DNA of 64,000 nt from an uncultured Pantoea sp. Its GTDB lineage: Bacteria; Pseudomonadota; Gammaproteobacteria; Enterobacterales; Enterobacteriaceae. The translations under genes were made by a program, and so were the position numbers. The stretch lies in contig CAJYKU010000031.1 in NCBI GenBank assembly GCA_913775175.1, positions 19,636 through 83,635 of the forward strand, written 5' to 3'. Each line of letters begins with the position of its first letter. The first letter of the stretch is position 1. Positions 21,235-30,703 of this stretch are shown piece by piece. The notes below the pieces were generated by a model. The model was not told the origin of the DNA. It worked only from the letters and a program-made list of their open reading frames with translations, and ran no database searches.

Positions 21235-22299
21235 TCAAAAAATTGCGTTATAAACCTGTTCTACGCTTATTTTTTTCATTGGGAAAAGCGCATCGTCGTT
21301 TTTAGCAGGCTCAATACGAATTGTTTTATGCAAATGCGGATCCTGATAAGGCCCGGTATAGTCGGGATTAGCATCTACATATAAGCTAACAGTCGGCGTT
21401 CCGGCGGTAACGGCAATGTGCAACGGTCCGGTATCGCCAGTAACCAGACATTTAAGCGAGCTGATAAGTTCGATAAGATCCTGAAGATCGGTTTTTCCAA
21501 TATAAGAAGTGATATTAGAGTGTATTTCTGCCGGCAACAGTGCAAAAAACCTGCTTTCAAGAGCGTGATCTTTTGGCGAACCGGTTAAAACAATTTTGGT
21601 CAGCGGATGGTCTTGAAAGATCTTTTCAGCCAGAGCAGCAAAGTGTTCCACAGGCCAGCATCGCTTATCTTCTGAGGCACCCATCTGAAATCCAATAATA
21701 TCTTCTTTTACAGAGCGGGCTTCTTTCTTTATGACAACAGGAAACTGCATTCTGATATCTTTATCAGAGCAGCCCAGAGCGCTTATCAAATCTAATTTTC
21801 GCTGAATAATATGACCCTCATAAGCTTCGGAGTGTAAATCAAGCCATTTATTTAACAGCGGAGAGTCAAAGCGAAAGTTATCTCTTATGATGTACCTGGC
21901 ACCGCCGAAACGAGCGCAAAGGGTGTCATAACCATGACGCGAGTGTAGTAAAAATGCAGCCTGCGGCTGAAATTTGCGTAGCTCATGTATCAACTTTGGT
22001 GCACGTGCGATTTTATTGTCCCACACAGCTATCTGGTCAAACCATGCGCTTCCCTGAACTAACTTAAGATTTTTCTGGCTTGAAACAAGCATAACTTTTG
22101 CGTCCGGATAACGCTGCTTAAGCGCACGAATAGCTGGCGTATTAAAGAGGAAATCACCGAGGGCTGTCGTAGAAAAAATAACAATCCGTTTAAATTCGCT
22201 TTCTTTACTTAATGGCTGTTTTTTTCTGTCAATCTGACTGAGTTTTGCATGCAGCCACAGAATGCAATTGATAGTTCTTATTTTCCATATTTTTTTCAT
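21235..22299 (-). CDS. GT9 heptosyltransferase-family protein
   Basis: Family-9 glycosyltransferase of 354 residues from the ATG at 22299 (AGGA ten bases upstream; a GTG at 22308 would place it too close). IVIFSTTALGDFLFNTPAIRAL is the N-terminal family motif, and CLVTGDTGPLHIAVTAGTPTVSLY is the donor-site motif. It is more divergent than WaaC, WaaF and WaaQ in this window, and is the fourth GT9 gene. It probably adds a heptose (or related sugar) to the outer core; the acceptor is unknown. It stands alone, convergent with waaL. Confidence 0.78.
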   Translation of the reverse strand: MKKIWKIRTINCILWLHAKLSQIDRKKQPLSKESEFKRIVIFSTTALGDFLFNTPAIRALKQRYPDAKVMLVSSQKNLKLVQGSAWFDQIAVWDNKIARAPKLIHELRKFQPQAAFLLHSRHGYDTLCARFGGARYIIRDNFRFDSPLLNKWLDLHSEAYEGHIIQRKLDLISALGCSDKDIRMQFPVVIKKEARSVKEDIIGFQMGASEDKRCWPVEHFAALAEKIFQDHPLTKIVLTGSPKDHALESRFFALLPAEIHSNITSYIGKTDLQDLIELISSLKCLVTGDTGPLHIAVTAGTPTVSLYVDANPDYTGPYQDPHLHKTIRIEPAKNDDALFPMKKISVEQVYNAIF

Positions 22300-22361
22300 C
22301 GCACACACTATCCTGTAGCTTCAATTAAGATTACTAAAACTTGAGTGATTATATATGAAAA

Positions 22362-22387
22362 ATATCGTCCTCTTAAGAGGACGATAT
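22362..22387 (-). terminator. Terminator after yibQ (26-bp perfect palindrome)
   Basis: The perfect inverted repeat ATATCGTCCTCTT/AAGAGGACGATAT lies 22 bases after the yibQ stop. On the minus strand it is followed by TTTTCATAT, giving an intrinsic terminator for envC-yibQ. Confidence 0.8.
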
Positions 22388-22409
22388 AAATGATTTGTAA
22401 ACTGGCAGT

Positions 22410-23312
22410 TTAAAATAGTTTTTTTAACTGCTGCGTAAACGGACTGTTCTTCAGAGTGTTTATGACTATCTCCACAACCCGCATCTGCGGCACTGGCGCA
22501 GCGCTGACTTTACAAATGCCGGGCGCACGGAAATGCGCGACAGGCGCGGTGATCGGGGAAGGGGCTGCAGATTGGGTTCTTTGGTGCAGAGGCTCATTCA
22601 GTAAGCTGCCCGGCGTAACCAGCGTAATATCGGCAGGCAGAGAGGGCAGCATCTGTTGTAAAACGCGTACCGTAGTGGGATGTGGATGGCCAATCGCTAT
22701 TGCGTAGCCGTCACGCTGTGCCAGCTTAACCGCGCGCGTAAACTGCTGCCGCACCGCAGCTTCGTTTTGATTGTCATCCAGAAACACGCGCCGCTTAACG
22801 ACTCTGACCTGGGTTCCGCGGGCAGCAGCCACGGCCTGACTATTGCCTATCGTCATGCTGTCGAGAAAATAGTAGTTGTAGTGATTAAGAACCTGCATCA
22901 CTTTCTGCATACCGGGCAGGCTGGAGGTCATTTTGCTGCCCATATGATTGTTCAGACCAACCGCATAAGGCACGTTAGCGCTGGCCTCGTGAATAATCCG
23001 GGCAATCTCCGCGCTGCTCATCTCTGGTGTAAGGGTATCTTTTTCCAGCGGCTGCCTGCTCAGCGGAGCCATGGGCAGATGAATCAATACCTCATGTCCA
23101 AGCTGATGAGCTTTAGTCGCCATTGCCCGGGCATGAGGCGCGTTTGGCAGTACGGCAACTGAGATTGCCGCAGGCATCGCCAGAACTTTGTTCTCTTCGG
23201 TTGGGCGATAACCAAAATCGTCGATAACAATAGCCAGTTTTGCCGCGTGTGTTGCGATAGAAAAAACGCTACCGCATAGCAAAAGAGTTAGTTTTCGGGA
23301 TAAAAACAGCAC
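22410..23312 (-). CDS. yibQ: Divergent polysaccharide deacetylase family protein YibQ
   Basis: Exported protein of 300 residues with a signal peptide (LSRKLTLLLCGSVFSIATHA) followed by the divergent polysaccharide deacetylase domain (DUF610): KLAIVIDDFGYR, EVLIHLPMAP and AVGLNNHMGSKMT. The start is a GTG placed directly after the envC stop, with AGGAAGA as ribosome site, so translation is coupled to envC. The biochemical role is not established. The proline/alanine-rich C-terminus looks disordered. Confidence 0.88.
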   Translation of the reverse strand: MLFLSRKLTLLLCGSVFSIATHAAKLAIVIDDFGYRPTEENKVLAMPAAISVAVLPNAPHARAMATKAHQLGHEVLIHLPMAPLSRQPLEKDTLTPEMSSAEIARIIHEASANVPYAVGLNNHMGSKMTSSLPGMQKVMQVLNHYNYYFLDSMTIGNSQAVAAARGTQVRVVKRRVFLDDNQNEAAVRQQFTRAVKLAQRDGYAIAIGHPHPTTVRVLQQMLPSLPADITLVTPGSLLNEPLHQRTQSAAPSPITAPVAHFRAPGICKVSAAPVPQMRVVEIVINTLKNSPFTQQLKKLF

Positions 23313-24614
23313 TTATCTTCCTAACCACGGTTGTGGATTAACAGCCTTACCCTGACGGCGAATTTCAAAATAGAGCGATGCTGTGCCCCGACCACCACTG
23401 GTTCCTACCAGCGCTACAGGTTGTCCGGCTTTGACCTGTGAGCCAACACTGACCAGCGCACTCTGGTTATAGCCATACAGACTCATATCGCCTTTGCCAT
23501 GTTCCAGTACCACCACTAATCCATATCCCTGCAGCCAGTCAGCCATTAATACCCGGCCATCAGCGATCGCCTTAACCTCGGTGCCTTCTGGTGCATCGAT
23601 AACCAATCCTTTCCAGCGTAGTTCACCCTGCATCGATTCACCGAAACGATGTTCGATTCTGCCATGTACTGGCCAGATGGCACGACCATCAGGCCGGCCC
23701 AGGCCGCCGGTACGCGCCATCAGCTCACGCTCGCTTTGGGTTGGTGCATAGCTGGATCCTTTGGCTTTGGCCTGCGCCTGACGCTGACGAACTTTCTCCG
23801 CTTCACGTGCTTCACGCTCTGCCCGCTGTCGCGCTTCGCGCTCTGCACGGGCGATTTTATCCTGCAGTCGACTTTCGTTCTGCCGCATCTCAACCAGGTC
23901 AGCCTGATCCTTCTCCAGAGCGCTCTCAAGTGCTGACAATGTCTTTTTGCGCGCAGCGCTGGCGCTTTCAAGTTTACTTTGCTGGGTTTGCTGCTGAGTC
24001 AGCAGCGTTTTTTGCTGCTGCTGCCGGGTTTGCAGCGTTATACGCTGCTCTGCCAGCTGCTGCTGTGTCTGACGCAGCTCATCGATGTTTTTCTGCCGGG
24101 CGGCATTGAGGTAACCAAAATAGGCCAGTATGCGTTCGCTACGCTGCGCTTCCGCACCTCCCATCAGCAGTTGCAGGCCATTGTGCTGACCCTGCCGAAA
24201 GGCGGCATCAAGTTGCCCTGCCAGCAATGTTTCCTGCTGTGCCTGCTGTTTTTCCAGACGGGAAATTGAAGCGGTTAGCTGTGCGACCTCTTTATTCAGC
24301 GCACTCAGACTGTTGCGCGTCTCGCGTAGCTGGCGACTGGCCTGAGCGATGATTTTTTCCTGACTTTCCAGCTGATCAAGCAGTTTACTGCGCTCAACTT
24401 TCTGTGCTTTAACACTTTTTTCTTTTTCAGCAATACTCTGCTGGATGGTTTTTAGCTGGGCTTTATTGTCATCCGCAGCGTTACCCAGAGCGGGCAGCAA
24501 AAAAAGTCCCGCACAGAGCAGGCGTAGAGAGTGTCTGGACCAGCTTACTAGCAACGGAGATGCCGGGCCGTTGTGGTGGGTCACAGTGGGTACAACAGGC
24601 GCTTTTCCCTTCAT
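23313..24614 (-). CDS. envC: Murein hydrolase activator EnvC
   Basis: Periplasmic activator of amidases AmiA and AmiB at the division septum, recruited through FtsEX. A long N-terminus ends in a signal sequence (LRLLCAGLFLLPALGNA). A glutamine-rich coiled coil spans roughly residues 50-280, and a degenerate LytM domain (GTEVKAIADGRVLMADW ... GKGDMSLYGYNQS) forms the C-terminus. It has 433 residues. In E. coli gpmM precedes envC; here envC is the first gene of the operon and diverges from yibN. Confidence 0.95.
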   Translation of the reverse strand: MKGKAPVVPTVTHHNGPASPLLVSWSRHSLRLLCAGLFLLPALGNAADDNKAQLKTIQQSIAEKEKSVKAQKVERSKLLDQLESQEKIIAQASRQLRETRNSLSALNKEVAQLTASISRLEKQQAQQETLLAGQLDAAFRQGQHNGLQLLMGGAEAQRSERILAYFGYLNAARQKNIDELRQTQQQLAEQRITLQTRQQQQKTLLTQQQTQQSKLESASAARKKTLSALESALEKDQADLVEMRQNESRLQDKIARAEREARQRAEREAREAEKVRQRQAQAKAKGSSYAPTQSERELMARTGGLGRPDGRAIWPVHGRIEHRFGESMQGELRWKGLVIDAPEGTEVKAIADGRVLMADWLQGYGLVVVLEHGKGDMSLYGYNQSALVSVGSQVKAGQPVALVGTSGGRGTASLYFEIRRQGKAVNPQPWLGR

Positions 24615-24863
24615 AGTTAATAATTATTCCACGATGAACAGCCGCTTACCAGTAATCCCGGCCAGGTTTTAGATTACGAAACATGTCGCTATAAAGCTTA
24701 GCGTGATAAACATTGTCTGAATTTTGCGATTAGAACATTTTTTTTGGAAAATGACGCACAAATCGTATCTCTGCCCGCATCGTGACTGTACATGCAAAGT
24801 GGCGCAGGTATACTCAGAAGCCTTGTTTTAGCTTATAAGCCCGGTCTGGAGTCGTTACCCCTC

Positions 24864-25295
24864 ATGCAAGAAATTATGCAGTTTGCAAGCAATCACCCCA
24901 TCCTTAGTCTGGCATGGGTTGTTTTACTTATTCTGGTGATTGTAACCACCGTTAAAGGAATGTTCTCTAAAGTAAAAACAATCAGCCGTGGCGAAGCAAC
25001 TCATCTGATTAATAAAGAGAACGCGGTGGTAGTAGACGTGCGTTCGCGCGACGATTATCGCAAGGGGCACATTTCCGGGGCCGTTAATGTTGCTGCAGCA
25101 GATATCAAAAAAGGCAGCTTCGCTGAGCTGGAAAAGCACAAGTCTCAACCCATAATTGTGGTATGTGCCACCGGTCAGAGTGCTGGCGACTCAGCTGCAA
25201 CGCTGAGCGCAGCAGGCTTTGAAAATGTCGCTGTCCTGAAAGATGGTGTAAGCGGCTGGAGTGGCGAAAACCTGCCGCTGGTTCGCGGCAAATAA
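24864..25295 (+). CDS. yibN: Membrane-anchored rhodanese-like protein YibN
   Basis: A 143-residue protein starting [15 protein letters not shown], identical in length to E. coli YibN; a longer frame upstream is not needed. One N-terminal membrane segment ([18 protein letters not shown]) anchors a cytosolic rhodanese domain ([21 protein letters not shown]). The active-site loop [10 protein letters not shown] keeps a cysteine, which the E. coli protein lacks at this spot as I recall it. First gene of the yibN-grxC-secB-gpsA cluster. Confidence 0.93.
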   Translation: MQEIMQFASNHPILSLAWVVLLILVIVTTVKGMFSKVKTISRGEATHLINKENAVVVDVRSRDDYRKGHISGAVNVAAADIKKGSFAELEKHKSQPIIVVCATGQSAGDSAATLSAAGFENVAVLKDGVSGWSGENLPLVRGK

Positions 25296-25312
25296 TCATC
25301 TGAGGTATCCGC

Positions 25313-25567
25313 ATGGCTAATATTGAAATCTATACCAAAGTTACCTGCCCTTACTGCCACCGGGCAAAAGCGCTGCTCGATCAAAAAGGCGTTTCTTATC
25401 AGGAGATCCCTATCGATGGGGACGCGATGAAACGTGAAGAGATGATCAAGCGCAGCGGTCGTACCACGGTGCCCCAGGTTTTCATTGACGCTCAGCACAT
25501 CGGCGGCTGTGACGATCTCTTTGCGCTGGATGGGCGTCAGGGACTTGATCCTCTACTCCAGGCTTAA
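25313..25567 (+). CDS. grxC: Glutaredoxin 3
   Basis: Glutathione-dependent thiol-disulfide oxidoreductase of 84 residues. The redox motif CPYC is in KVTCPYCHRAKALL. TTVPQVFIDAQHIGGCDDL carries the cis-Pro and glutathione-binding GG. It lies 17 bases after yibN and 40 before secB. Confidence 0.98.
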   Translation: MANIEIYTKVTCPYCHRAKALLDQKGVSYQEIPIDGDAMKREEMIKRSGRTTVPQVFIDAQHIGGCDDLFALDGRQGLDPLLQA

Positions 25568-25607
25568 TTTTTTCGAACAGATAATAATCACTTAAGGACC
25601 CAGTACT

Positions 25608-26072
25608 ATGTCTGACCAAAGCACTAACGAAATGCAGTTCCAGATTCAACGCGTTTACACTAAAGATGTTTCATTTGAAGCGCCAAACGCGCCGCAGGTT
25701 TTCCAGAAAGAGTGGGAGCCGGAAGTGAAACTGGATCTGGATACCGCCTCTTCTCAGCTGGCTGATGAAGTCTATGAAGTGGTGTTGCGCGTGACAGTAA
25801 CCGCTACCGTAGGCGAAGAGACGGCGTTTCTGTGTGAAGTGCAGCAGGCGGGCATCTTTACCATCAGCGGCATCGACGGCACGCAGATGGCACATTGCCT
25901 CGGCGCATACTGCCCAAATATTCTGTTCCCGTATGCACGCGAGTGCGTTACCAGCCTGGTTTCACGTGGTACTTTCCCGCAGCTCAATCTGGCGCCGGTC
26001 AACTTTGATGCACTGTTTATGAACTATCTGCAGCAGCAAGGTGAAGGCGAAGCGCCACGTCAGGATGCCTGA
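25608..26072 (+). CDS. secB: Protein-export chaperone SecB
   Basis: Homotetrameric cytosolic chaperone that keeps preproteins unfolded and delivers them to SecA. The 154 residues match the family. [20 protein letters not shown] and [18 protein letters not shown] are diagnostic. The TGA stop overlaps the gpsA ATG (TGATG), so the two are translationally coupled. Confidence 0.98.
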   Translation: MSDQSTNEMQFQIQRVYTKDVSFEAPNAPQVFQKEWEPEVKLDLDTASSQLADEVYEVVLRVTVTATVGEETAFLCEVQQAGIFTISGIDGTQMAHCLGAYCPNILFPYARECVTSLVSRGTFPQLNLAPVNFDALFMNYLQQQGEGEAPRQDA

Positions 26073-27091
26073 TGACAACACATAACGCGTCTATTAGCGT
26101 ACTCGGTGCCGGCTCGTACGGCACCGCTCTTGCTATCACTCTGGCCCGCAATGGTCATCCGGTTCTGTTATGGGGCCATAACCCCCAAAGTGTTGCCCGA
26201 TTGCAAGCCGATCGCTGCAATGCGGCATTTCTGCCTGACGTCTCATTTCCCGATAATCTCATTGCTGAAGCAGACCTGGCGCGGGTTGTTGCTGCCAGCC
26301 GCGATCTGCTGGTGGTGGTGCCGAGTCATGTTTTTGGCGATGTGCTGTTGCAGCTTAAACCGCACCTGCGCCCGGATTCGCGTATTGTCTGGGCCACTAA
26401 AGGTCTTGAGAAAGAGACGGGGCGCCTGCTGCAGGATGTTGCGCGCGAGATCCTTGGTGATGCTATTCCGCTGGCGGTAATTTCGGGACCGACGTTTGCG
26501 AAAGAGCTGGCAGCTGGTTTGCCTACGGCTATTGCTCTGGCGGCTACAGATACGCAGTTCGCAGAAGATCTGCAGCAAAAGCTGCACTGTGGCAAAAGTT
26601 TCCGTGTTTACAGCAATCCCGATTTTATTGGGGTGCAGCTGGGTGGTGCGGTGAAAAACGTTATCGCTATTGGTGCTGGTATTTCAGACGGTATCGGTTT
26701 TGGTGCAAATGCCCGTACAGCGCTGATTACACGTGGTCTGGCAGAGATGAGTCGTCTGGGCGCTGCGCTGGGTGCTGATCCGGTGACGTTTATGGGAATG
26801 GCAGGTCTGGGCGATCTGGTGCTCACCTGTACCGACAATCAGTCGCGTAATCGCCGTTTTGGCATGATGCTGGGACAGGGAGAGAACGTTACTGAAGCAC
26901 AACGCATTATCGGACAAGTTGTAGAAGGATATAGAAACACCAAAGAAGTCAAAGCATTAGCTGCTCGCTTAGGTGTTGAAATGCCAATAACTGAACAGAT
27001 TTATCAGGTGCTGTATTGCGAAAAAACGGCGCGGGAGGCAGCATTGAGCTTACTGGGCCGTACACGGAAAGACGAAAACAGCCAGAGCTAA
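26072..27091 (+). CDS. gpsA: Glycerol-3-phosphate dehydrogenase [NAD(P)+]
   Basis: Reduces dihydroxyacetone phosphate to sn-glycerol-3-phosphate for phospholipid synthesis. The N-terminal Rossmann motif is [12 protein letters not shown]. The catalytic lysine region is [14 protein letters not shown], and [12 protein letters not shown] lies in the C-terminal helical domain. It has 339 residues. An intrinsic terminator follows. Confidence 0.98.
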   Translation: MTTHNASISVLGAGSYGTALAITLARNGHPVLLWGHNPQSVARLQADRCNAAFLPDVSFPDNLIAEADLARVVAASRDLLVVVPSHVFGDVLLQLKPHLRPDSRIVWATKGLEKETGRLLQDVAREILGDAIPLAVISGPTFAKELAAGLPTAIALAATDTQFAEDLQQKLHCGKSFRVYSNPDFIGVQLGGAVKNVIAIGAGISDGIGFGANARTALITRGLAEMSRLGAALGADPVTFMGMAGLGDLVLTCTDNQSRNRRFGMMLGQGENVTEAQRIIGQVVEGYRNTKEVKALAARLGVEMPITEQIYQVLYCEKTAREAALSLLGRTRKDENSQS

Positions 27092-27119
27092 AGCAGGATG
27101 CTTAAGCCACCTAACCTGT

Positions 27120-27141
27120 AGCGCCTCTCTGGCGCTTTTTT
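27120..27141 (+). terminator. Intrinsic terminator after gpsA
   Basis: The stem AGCGCC/GGCGCT with a five-base loop is followed by TTTTTTAT, between gpsA and cysE. Confidence 0.88.
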
Positions 27142-27158
27142 ATCGGGAGCATATAGCA

Positions 27159-27974
27159 ATGTCGTCTGAAGAGTTAGAACTGGTCTGGAACCATATTAAA
27201 GCGGAAGCGCGGGCGCTGGCTGACTGCGAACCGATGCTGGCCAGCTTTTATCATGCGACCTTGCTGAAACATGAGAACCTTGGCAGTGCGCTCAGTTATA
27301 TGCTGGCAAACAAGCTGGCAAATCCGATTATGCCAGCCATTGCCGTACGCGAAATTGTCGAAGAGGCGTATCGTCAGGATCCTGAAATGATTGTGTCAGC
27401 CGCGTATGATATACAGGCTGTTCGCCAGCGCGATCCGGCAGTGGATAAATATTCCACGCCGCTGCTCTATCTCAAAGGTTTTCATGCTCTGCAGGCGTAC
27501 CGCATCGGCCACTGGCTCTGGAAAGAGGGGCGTCGCGCGCTGGCCGTTTACCTGCAGAACGAAATCTCTGTTTCATTTGCTGTTGATATCCATCCGGCAG
27601 CCCGAATCGGACGCGGGATCATGCTGGATCACGCAACCGGCATTGTGATCGGCGAAACCGCTGTGGTGGAGAACGATGTGTCAATTCTCCAGTCTGTTAC
27701 GCTGGGTGGTACCGGTAAAACCAGCGGCGACCGTCATCCGAAAATCCGCGAAGGCGTAATGATTGGCGCTGGCGCTAAAATTCTTGGCAATATCGACGTC
27801 GGTCGTGGCGCAAAAATTGGCGCTGGCTCTGTGGTACTGCAGCCTGTCCCGCCCCACACCACTGCGGCTGGTGTGCCGGCACGTATCGTTGGCAAACCCA
27901 CCAGCGACAAGCCTTCAATGGATATGGATCAACATTTTACCGGTACCGGCTTTGAGTATGGAGACGGTATTTAA
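27159..27974 (+). CDS. cysE: Serine O-acetyltransferase
   Basis: First step of cysteine synthesis: acetylates serine with acetyl-CoA, subject to cysteine feedback. The N-terminal helical domain is followed by a left-handed beta-helix of hexapeptide repeats. [19 protein letters not shown] contains the catalytic Asp-His pair. It has 271 residues; the C-terminal tail (GFEYGDGI) ends in the isoleucine that inserts into cysteine synthase. The TAA stop overlaps the trmL stop on the other strand. Confidence 0.97.
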   Translation: MSSEELELVWNHIKAEARALADCEPMLASFYHATLLKHENLGSALSYMLANKLANPIMPAIAVREIVEEAYRQDPEMIVSAAYDIQAVRQRDPAVDKYSTPLLYLKGFHALQAYRIGHWLWKEGRRALAVYLQNEISVSFAVDIHPAARIGRGIMLDHATGIVIGETAVVENDVSILQSVTLGGTGKTSGDRHPKIREGVMIGAGAKILGNIDVGRGAKIGAGSVVLQPVPPHTTAAGVPARIVGKPTSDKPSMDMDQHFTGTGFEYGDGI

Positions 27975-28444
27975 GCTTTGATAAGTGCGCCAGCATAATC
28001 GAGCTGGCGCCACGCTTCATACACCACCACTGACACCGCGTTCGACAGATTCATACTCCGGCTTTCAGCCCGCATCGGAATGCGAATTTTCTGTCCGGCG
28101 GGCAAGGCATCAAGGATCTCAGCAGGCAGACCCCGACTCTCAGGACCAAACAGCAGATAATCTCCGGCCTGATAAGCGACTGCGCTGTGGGCTGGCGTGC
28201 CTTTGGTTGTCAACGCAAACAGGCGTGACGGTGCTTCAGTGCCGAGAAAATCACGATAGCTGGCATGCTTTTTCAGTGCCGTATACTCATGATAATCAAG
28301 CCCGGCGCGCCGCAGCCGTTTGTCATCCCATGCAAAGCCGAGTGGCTCGATCAGATGCAGCTGAAAGCCAGTATTGGCACAGAGACGGATAATGTTGCCG
28401 GTATTGGGTGGAATTTCAGGTTCGAATAAAACAATGTTTAGCAT
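27971..28444 (-). CDS. trmL: tRNA (cytidine/uridine-2'-O-)-methyltransferase TrmL
   Basis: SPOUT methyltransferase that 2'-O-methylates the wobble base of tRNA-Leu isoacceptors. The start [20 protein letters not shown] gives the usual 157 residues; the frame extends further upstream without support. Knot motifs are [11 protein letters not shown] and [19 protein letters not shown]. The ribosome site lies inside a hairpin (28446-28467). It follows cpxA on the same strand by 35 bases. Confidence 0.96.
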   Translation of the reverse strand: MLNIVLFEPEIPPNTGNIIRLCANTGFQLHLIEPLGFAWDDKRLRRAGLDYHEYTALKKHASYRDFLGTEAPSRLFALTTKGTPAHSAVAYQAGDYLLFGPESRGLPAEILDALPAGQKIRIPMRAESRSMNLSNAVSVVVYEAWRQLDYAGALIKA

Positions 28445-28445
28445 A

Positions 28446-28467
28446 TGGCCCCCGCAATCAGGGGCCA
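28446..28467 (-). promoter_or_regulatory. Hairpin covering the trmL ribosome binding site
   Basis: TGGCCCC and GGGGCCA form a 7-bp GC-rich stem between cpxA and trmL. On the minus strand the 3' arm is the G-run just before the trmL ATG, so the stem may terminate cpxRA transcription or sequester the trmL start. There is no U-run, which makes the second possibility as likely as the first. Confidence 0.5.
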
Positions 28468-28479
28468 GAGCATAGCAAA

Positions 28480-29856
28480 TTACGGACGGGCAGAGTATAG
28501 CGGCAGCCATAGCGTCAGACGCAGGCCGCCAAGCGGACTATCATCAGCCTTGACCCAGCCGCGATGCTGCTGGATAGCGGTTTCAACAATTGCCAGTCCC
28601 AGTCCGGTGCCGCCTGATTCACGATCGCGCGCTTCGTCAGTACGGTAGAACGGGCGGAAAATCTGTTCGCGATCTTCTGCACTTACGCCTGGGCCATCAT
28701 CATCAACGTGAATAGTGATGCCCTGAATATCTACTGAAAAGCTGACGCTGATATGGGTATGTGAATAACGCAGGGCATTACGCACAATATTTTCCAGCGC
28801 ACTCTCCAGTGCATGGGGATTACCATATAGCGGCCATGGGCCAGGCGGGTAGGGTACATCCATGGTTTTACCCATCTGCTCCGCTTCAAAACGCGCATCT
28901 TCCAGTACGCCATTCCAGAGCTGATTAGCTTTCATGGCTTCACTGACCAGCGCATTGTTGTGCTGCGTGCGTGACAGAACCAGCAGATCCTGGATCATAC
29001 CGTCAAGACGCAGTGCTTCGGTTTCAATACGTTGCAGCTCCTTGCCTTCACCATGACGCCGTCGCAACAGCGCAGTTGCCAGCTGAAGCCGGGTCAATGG
29101 CGTGCGCAACTCATGGCTGATATCTGACAGCAGACGCTGCTGCGCCGTCATCATACGTTCCAGCGCACTCACCATCTGGTTAAAGCTTGAACCTGCAGCA
29201 AGAAACTCCTGCGGCCCCGATTCCAGCTCGGGATGCTGTCGCAGATTGCCGCTGGCAACTTCATCTGCGGCATACTTCAGCTTGCGTGCCGGGCGTGCCA
29301 GGCTCCACGCCAGCCAGAGCAGTAGTGGCGAGCTGATCAGCATGGTAACAATCAGCAGCAGGAGCGGACGGTCAAATAGCAGATTGACGAAGTCAAGTTG
29401 TGAGCTGGTTGCCGGGCGGATCAGATAGAGCTGATAGTTATCTTCGCCGTCACGCACGGCGAAAGGCCCGACCATCTCAACGCGGCCATATTTTTTCTTC
29501 TGCGGGTGGTCGGCGTTGTCAGACTGACCAATAAAGTTGCGTATCACCTGCATTTCATTGTGCTGTGCGCCAATGACCCGGCCCTCGCTGGTAACCAGCA
29601 GCAAACGCTGGCCTGGCGGCGCCCATTTATCAATAGCGCGAAACAGCCGACGCCACCACATCAGATCGTTGGGTGGGTCCTGTGATAGCTCCGCTTCGAC
29701 ATGCTGTTCAATCATGGTGCCCTGGCGCTGTTCGCTCTCCATCAGAGAGGTCATCTGGCGTGAATCGAGCTTGGGCACCATCAGAACCAGCATCAACACC
29801 AGCGCCAGCGTGAGCCAGAAAATGGCGAAGATGCGGGTTGTCAGGCTGCCTATCAT
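28480..29856 (-). CDS. cpxA: Envelope stress sensor histidine kinase CpxA
   Basis: Inner-membrane sensor of 458 residues that phosphorylates CpxR during envelope protein misfolding. Two membrane segments (residues ~8-28 and ~165-185) flank a periplasmic domain. HAMP follows, then the H-box [15 protein letters not shown] and ATPase motifs [15 protein letters not shown] and GTGLGLAIV. Its first four bases overlap the end of cpxR. Confidence 0.98.
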   Translation of the reverse strand: MIGSLTTRIFAIFWLTLALVLMLVLMVPKLDSRQMTSLMESEQRQGTMIEQHVEAELSQDPPNDLMWWRRLFRAIDKWAPPGQRLLLVTSEGRVIGAQHNEMQVIRNFIGQSDNADHPQKKKYGRVEMVGPFAVRDGEDNYQLYLIRPATSSQLDFVNLLFDRPLLLLIVTMLISSPLLLWLAWSLARPARKLKYAADEVASGNLRQHPELESGPQEFLAAGSSFNQMVSALERMMTAQQRLLSDISHELRTPLTRLQLATALLRRRHGEGKELQRIETEALRLDGMIQDLLVLSRTQHNNALVSEAMKANQLWNGVLEDARFEAEQMGKTMDVPYPPGPWPLYGNPHALESALENIVRNALRYSHTHISVSFSVDIQGITIHVDDDGPGVSAEDREQIFRPFYRTDEARDRESGGTGLGLAIVETAIQQHRGWVKADDSPLGGLRLTLWLPLYSARP

Positions 29857-30554
29857 GAAGCGGACACCATCAGATAGCCGCGTCCACGCAGCGTTTTAAA
29901 CCATGGATGCCCGTCGCGACGTTCCGGCAATTTCCGTCGCAGATTGGAGATATGCATATCGATAGCGCGGTCAAACGGTGTCAGACGTTTGCCCAGCACT
30001 TCCTGACTAAGGTGCTCACGCGAAACCACCTGTCCCTGATGCTGCGCCAGCAGATAGAGCAGGGTAAATTCGGTGCCAGTAAGATCCAGAGTCTGGTTAT
30101 CAAAGCTCGCCTCCTGCCGTCCCGGATTCAGGCGCAGGCAGTCCACTTCCAGATTAGGTGAGCTGGTATCATGCTGCTGCTGTTGCTGCTCACTCCAGTG
30201 AGAGCGGCGCAGAATGGCCCGGATACGTGCCACCAGCTCGCGATCGTCAAAGGGTTTAGGCAGGTAATCATCGGCACCGAGCTCAAGCCCCAGCACGCGA
30301 TCCAGGTTATGCGCTCGTGCTGACAGCATAATCACAGGAGTCTGATACTGCTGGCGCAGCTCTTTCAGCGTATCGATACCGTTTTTCTTCGGCATCATTA
30401 CATCCAGCAACAGGAGATCAATCGAGCTGTCCAGCAGGCCAAGCGCCTGTTCACCATCGCTGGCGACAATGACATCGAACCCTTCCATGTCCAGTAATTC
30501 TTTAAGCAGCGAAGTGACTTCGCGGTCGTCATCTACCAACAGGATTTTATTCAT
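29853..30554 (-). CDS. cpxR: Response regulator CpxR
   Basis: OmpR-family regulator of 233 residues started at MNKILLVDDDREV; upstream codons in frame are intergenic. The receiver domain has the acidic pair DDD and the phospho-acceptor Asp in LLLLDVMMPKKNG. The C-terminal winged helix ends RKLPERRDGHPWFKTLRGRGY. It precedes cpxA and diverges from cpxP, with a CpxR box between, consistent with autoregulation. Confidence 0.98.
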   Translation of the reverse strand: MNKILLVDDDREVTSLLKELLDMEGFDVIVASDGEQALGLLDSSIDLLLLDVMMPKKNGIDTLKELRQQYQTPVIMLSARAHNLDRVLGLELGADDYLPKPFDDRELVARIRAILRRSHWSEQQQQQHDTSSPNLEVDCLRLNPGRQEASFDNQTLDLTGTEFTLLYLLAQHQGQVVSREHLSQEVLGKRLTPFDRAIDMHISNLRRKLPERRDGHPWFKTLRGRGYLMVSAS

Positions 30555-30608
30555 TTTTATTGCCCTCCGCAGGCAAAATACCGTGTTCCTACACTGGCAA
30601 TCCAACGC

Positions 30609-30623
30609 TTTACGTAGTTTTAC
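30609..30623 (-). promoter_or_regulatory. CpxR binding box in cpxR-cpxP intergenic region
   Basis: On the minus strand the bases read GTAAA-ACTAC-GTAAA, an exact match to the CpxR consensus GTAAA-N5-GTAAA. It sits 81 bases before cpxP and 55 before cpxR, so it can serve both divergent promoters. Confidence 0.85.
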
Positions 30624-30703
30624 ACCCCCTGACGGTTGTTTGCAGCTGTAACCGTAAACTGAGTCTCGTTGAATCGCAAAACAGAGCAAACTGGGAGTAA
30701 ACG

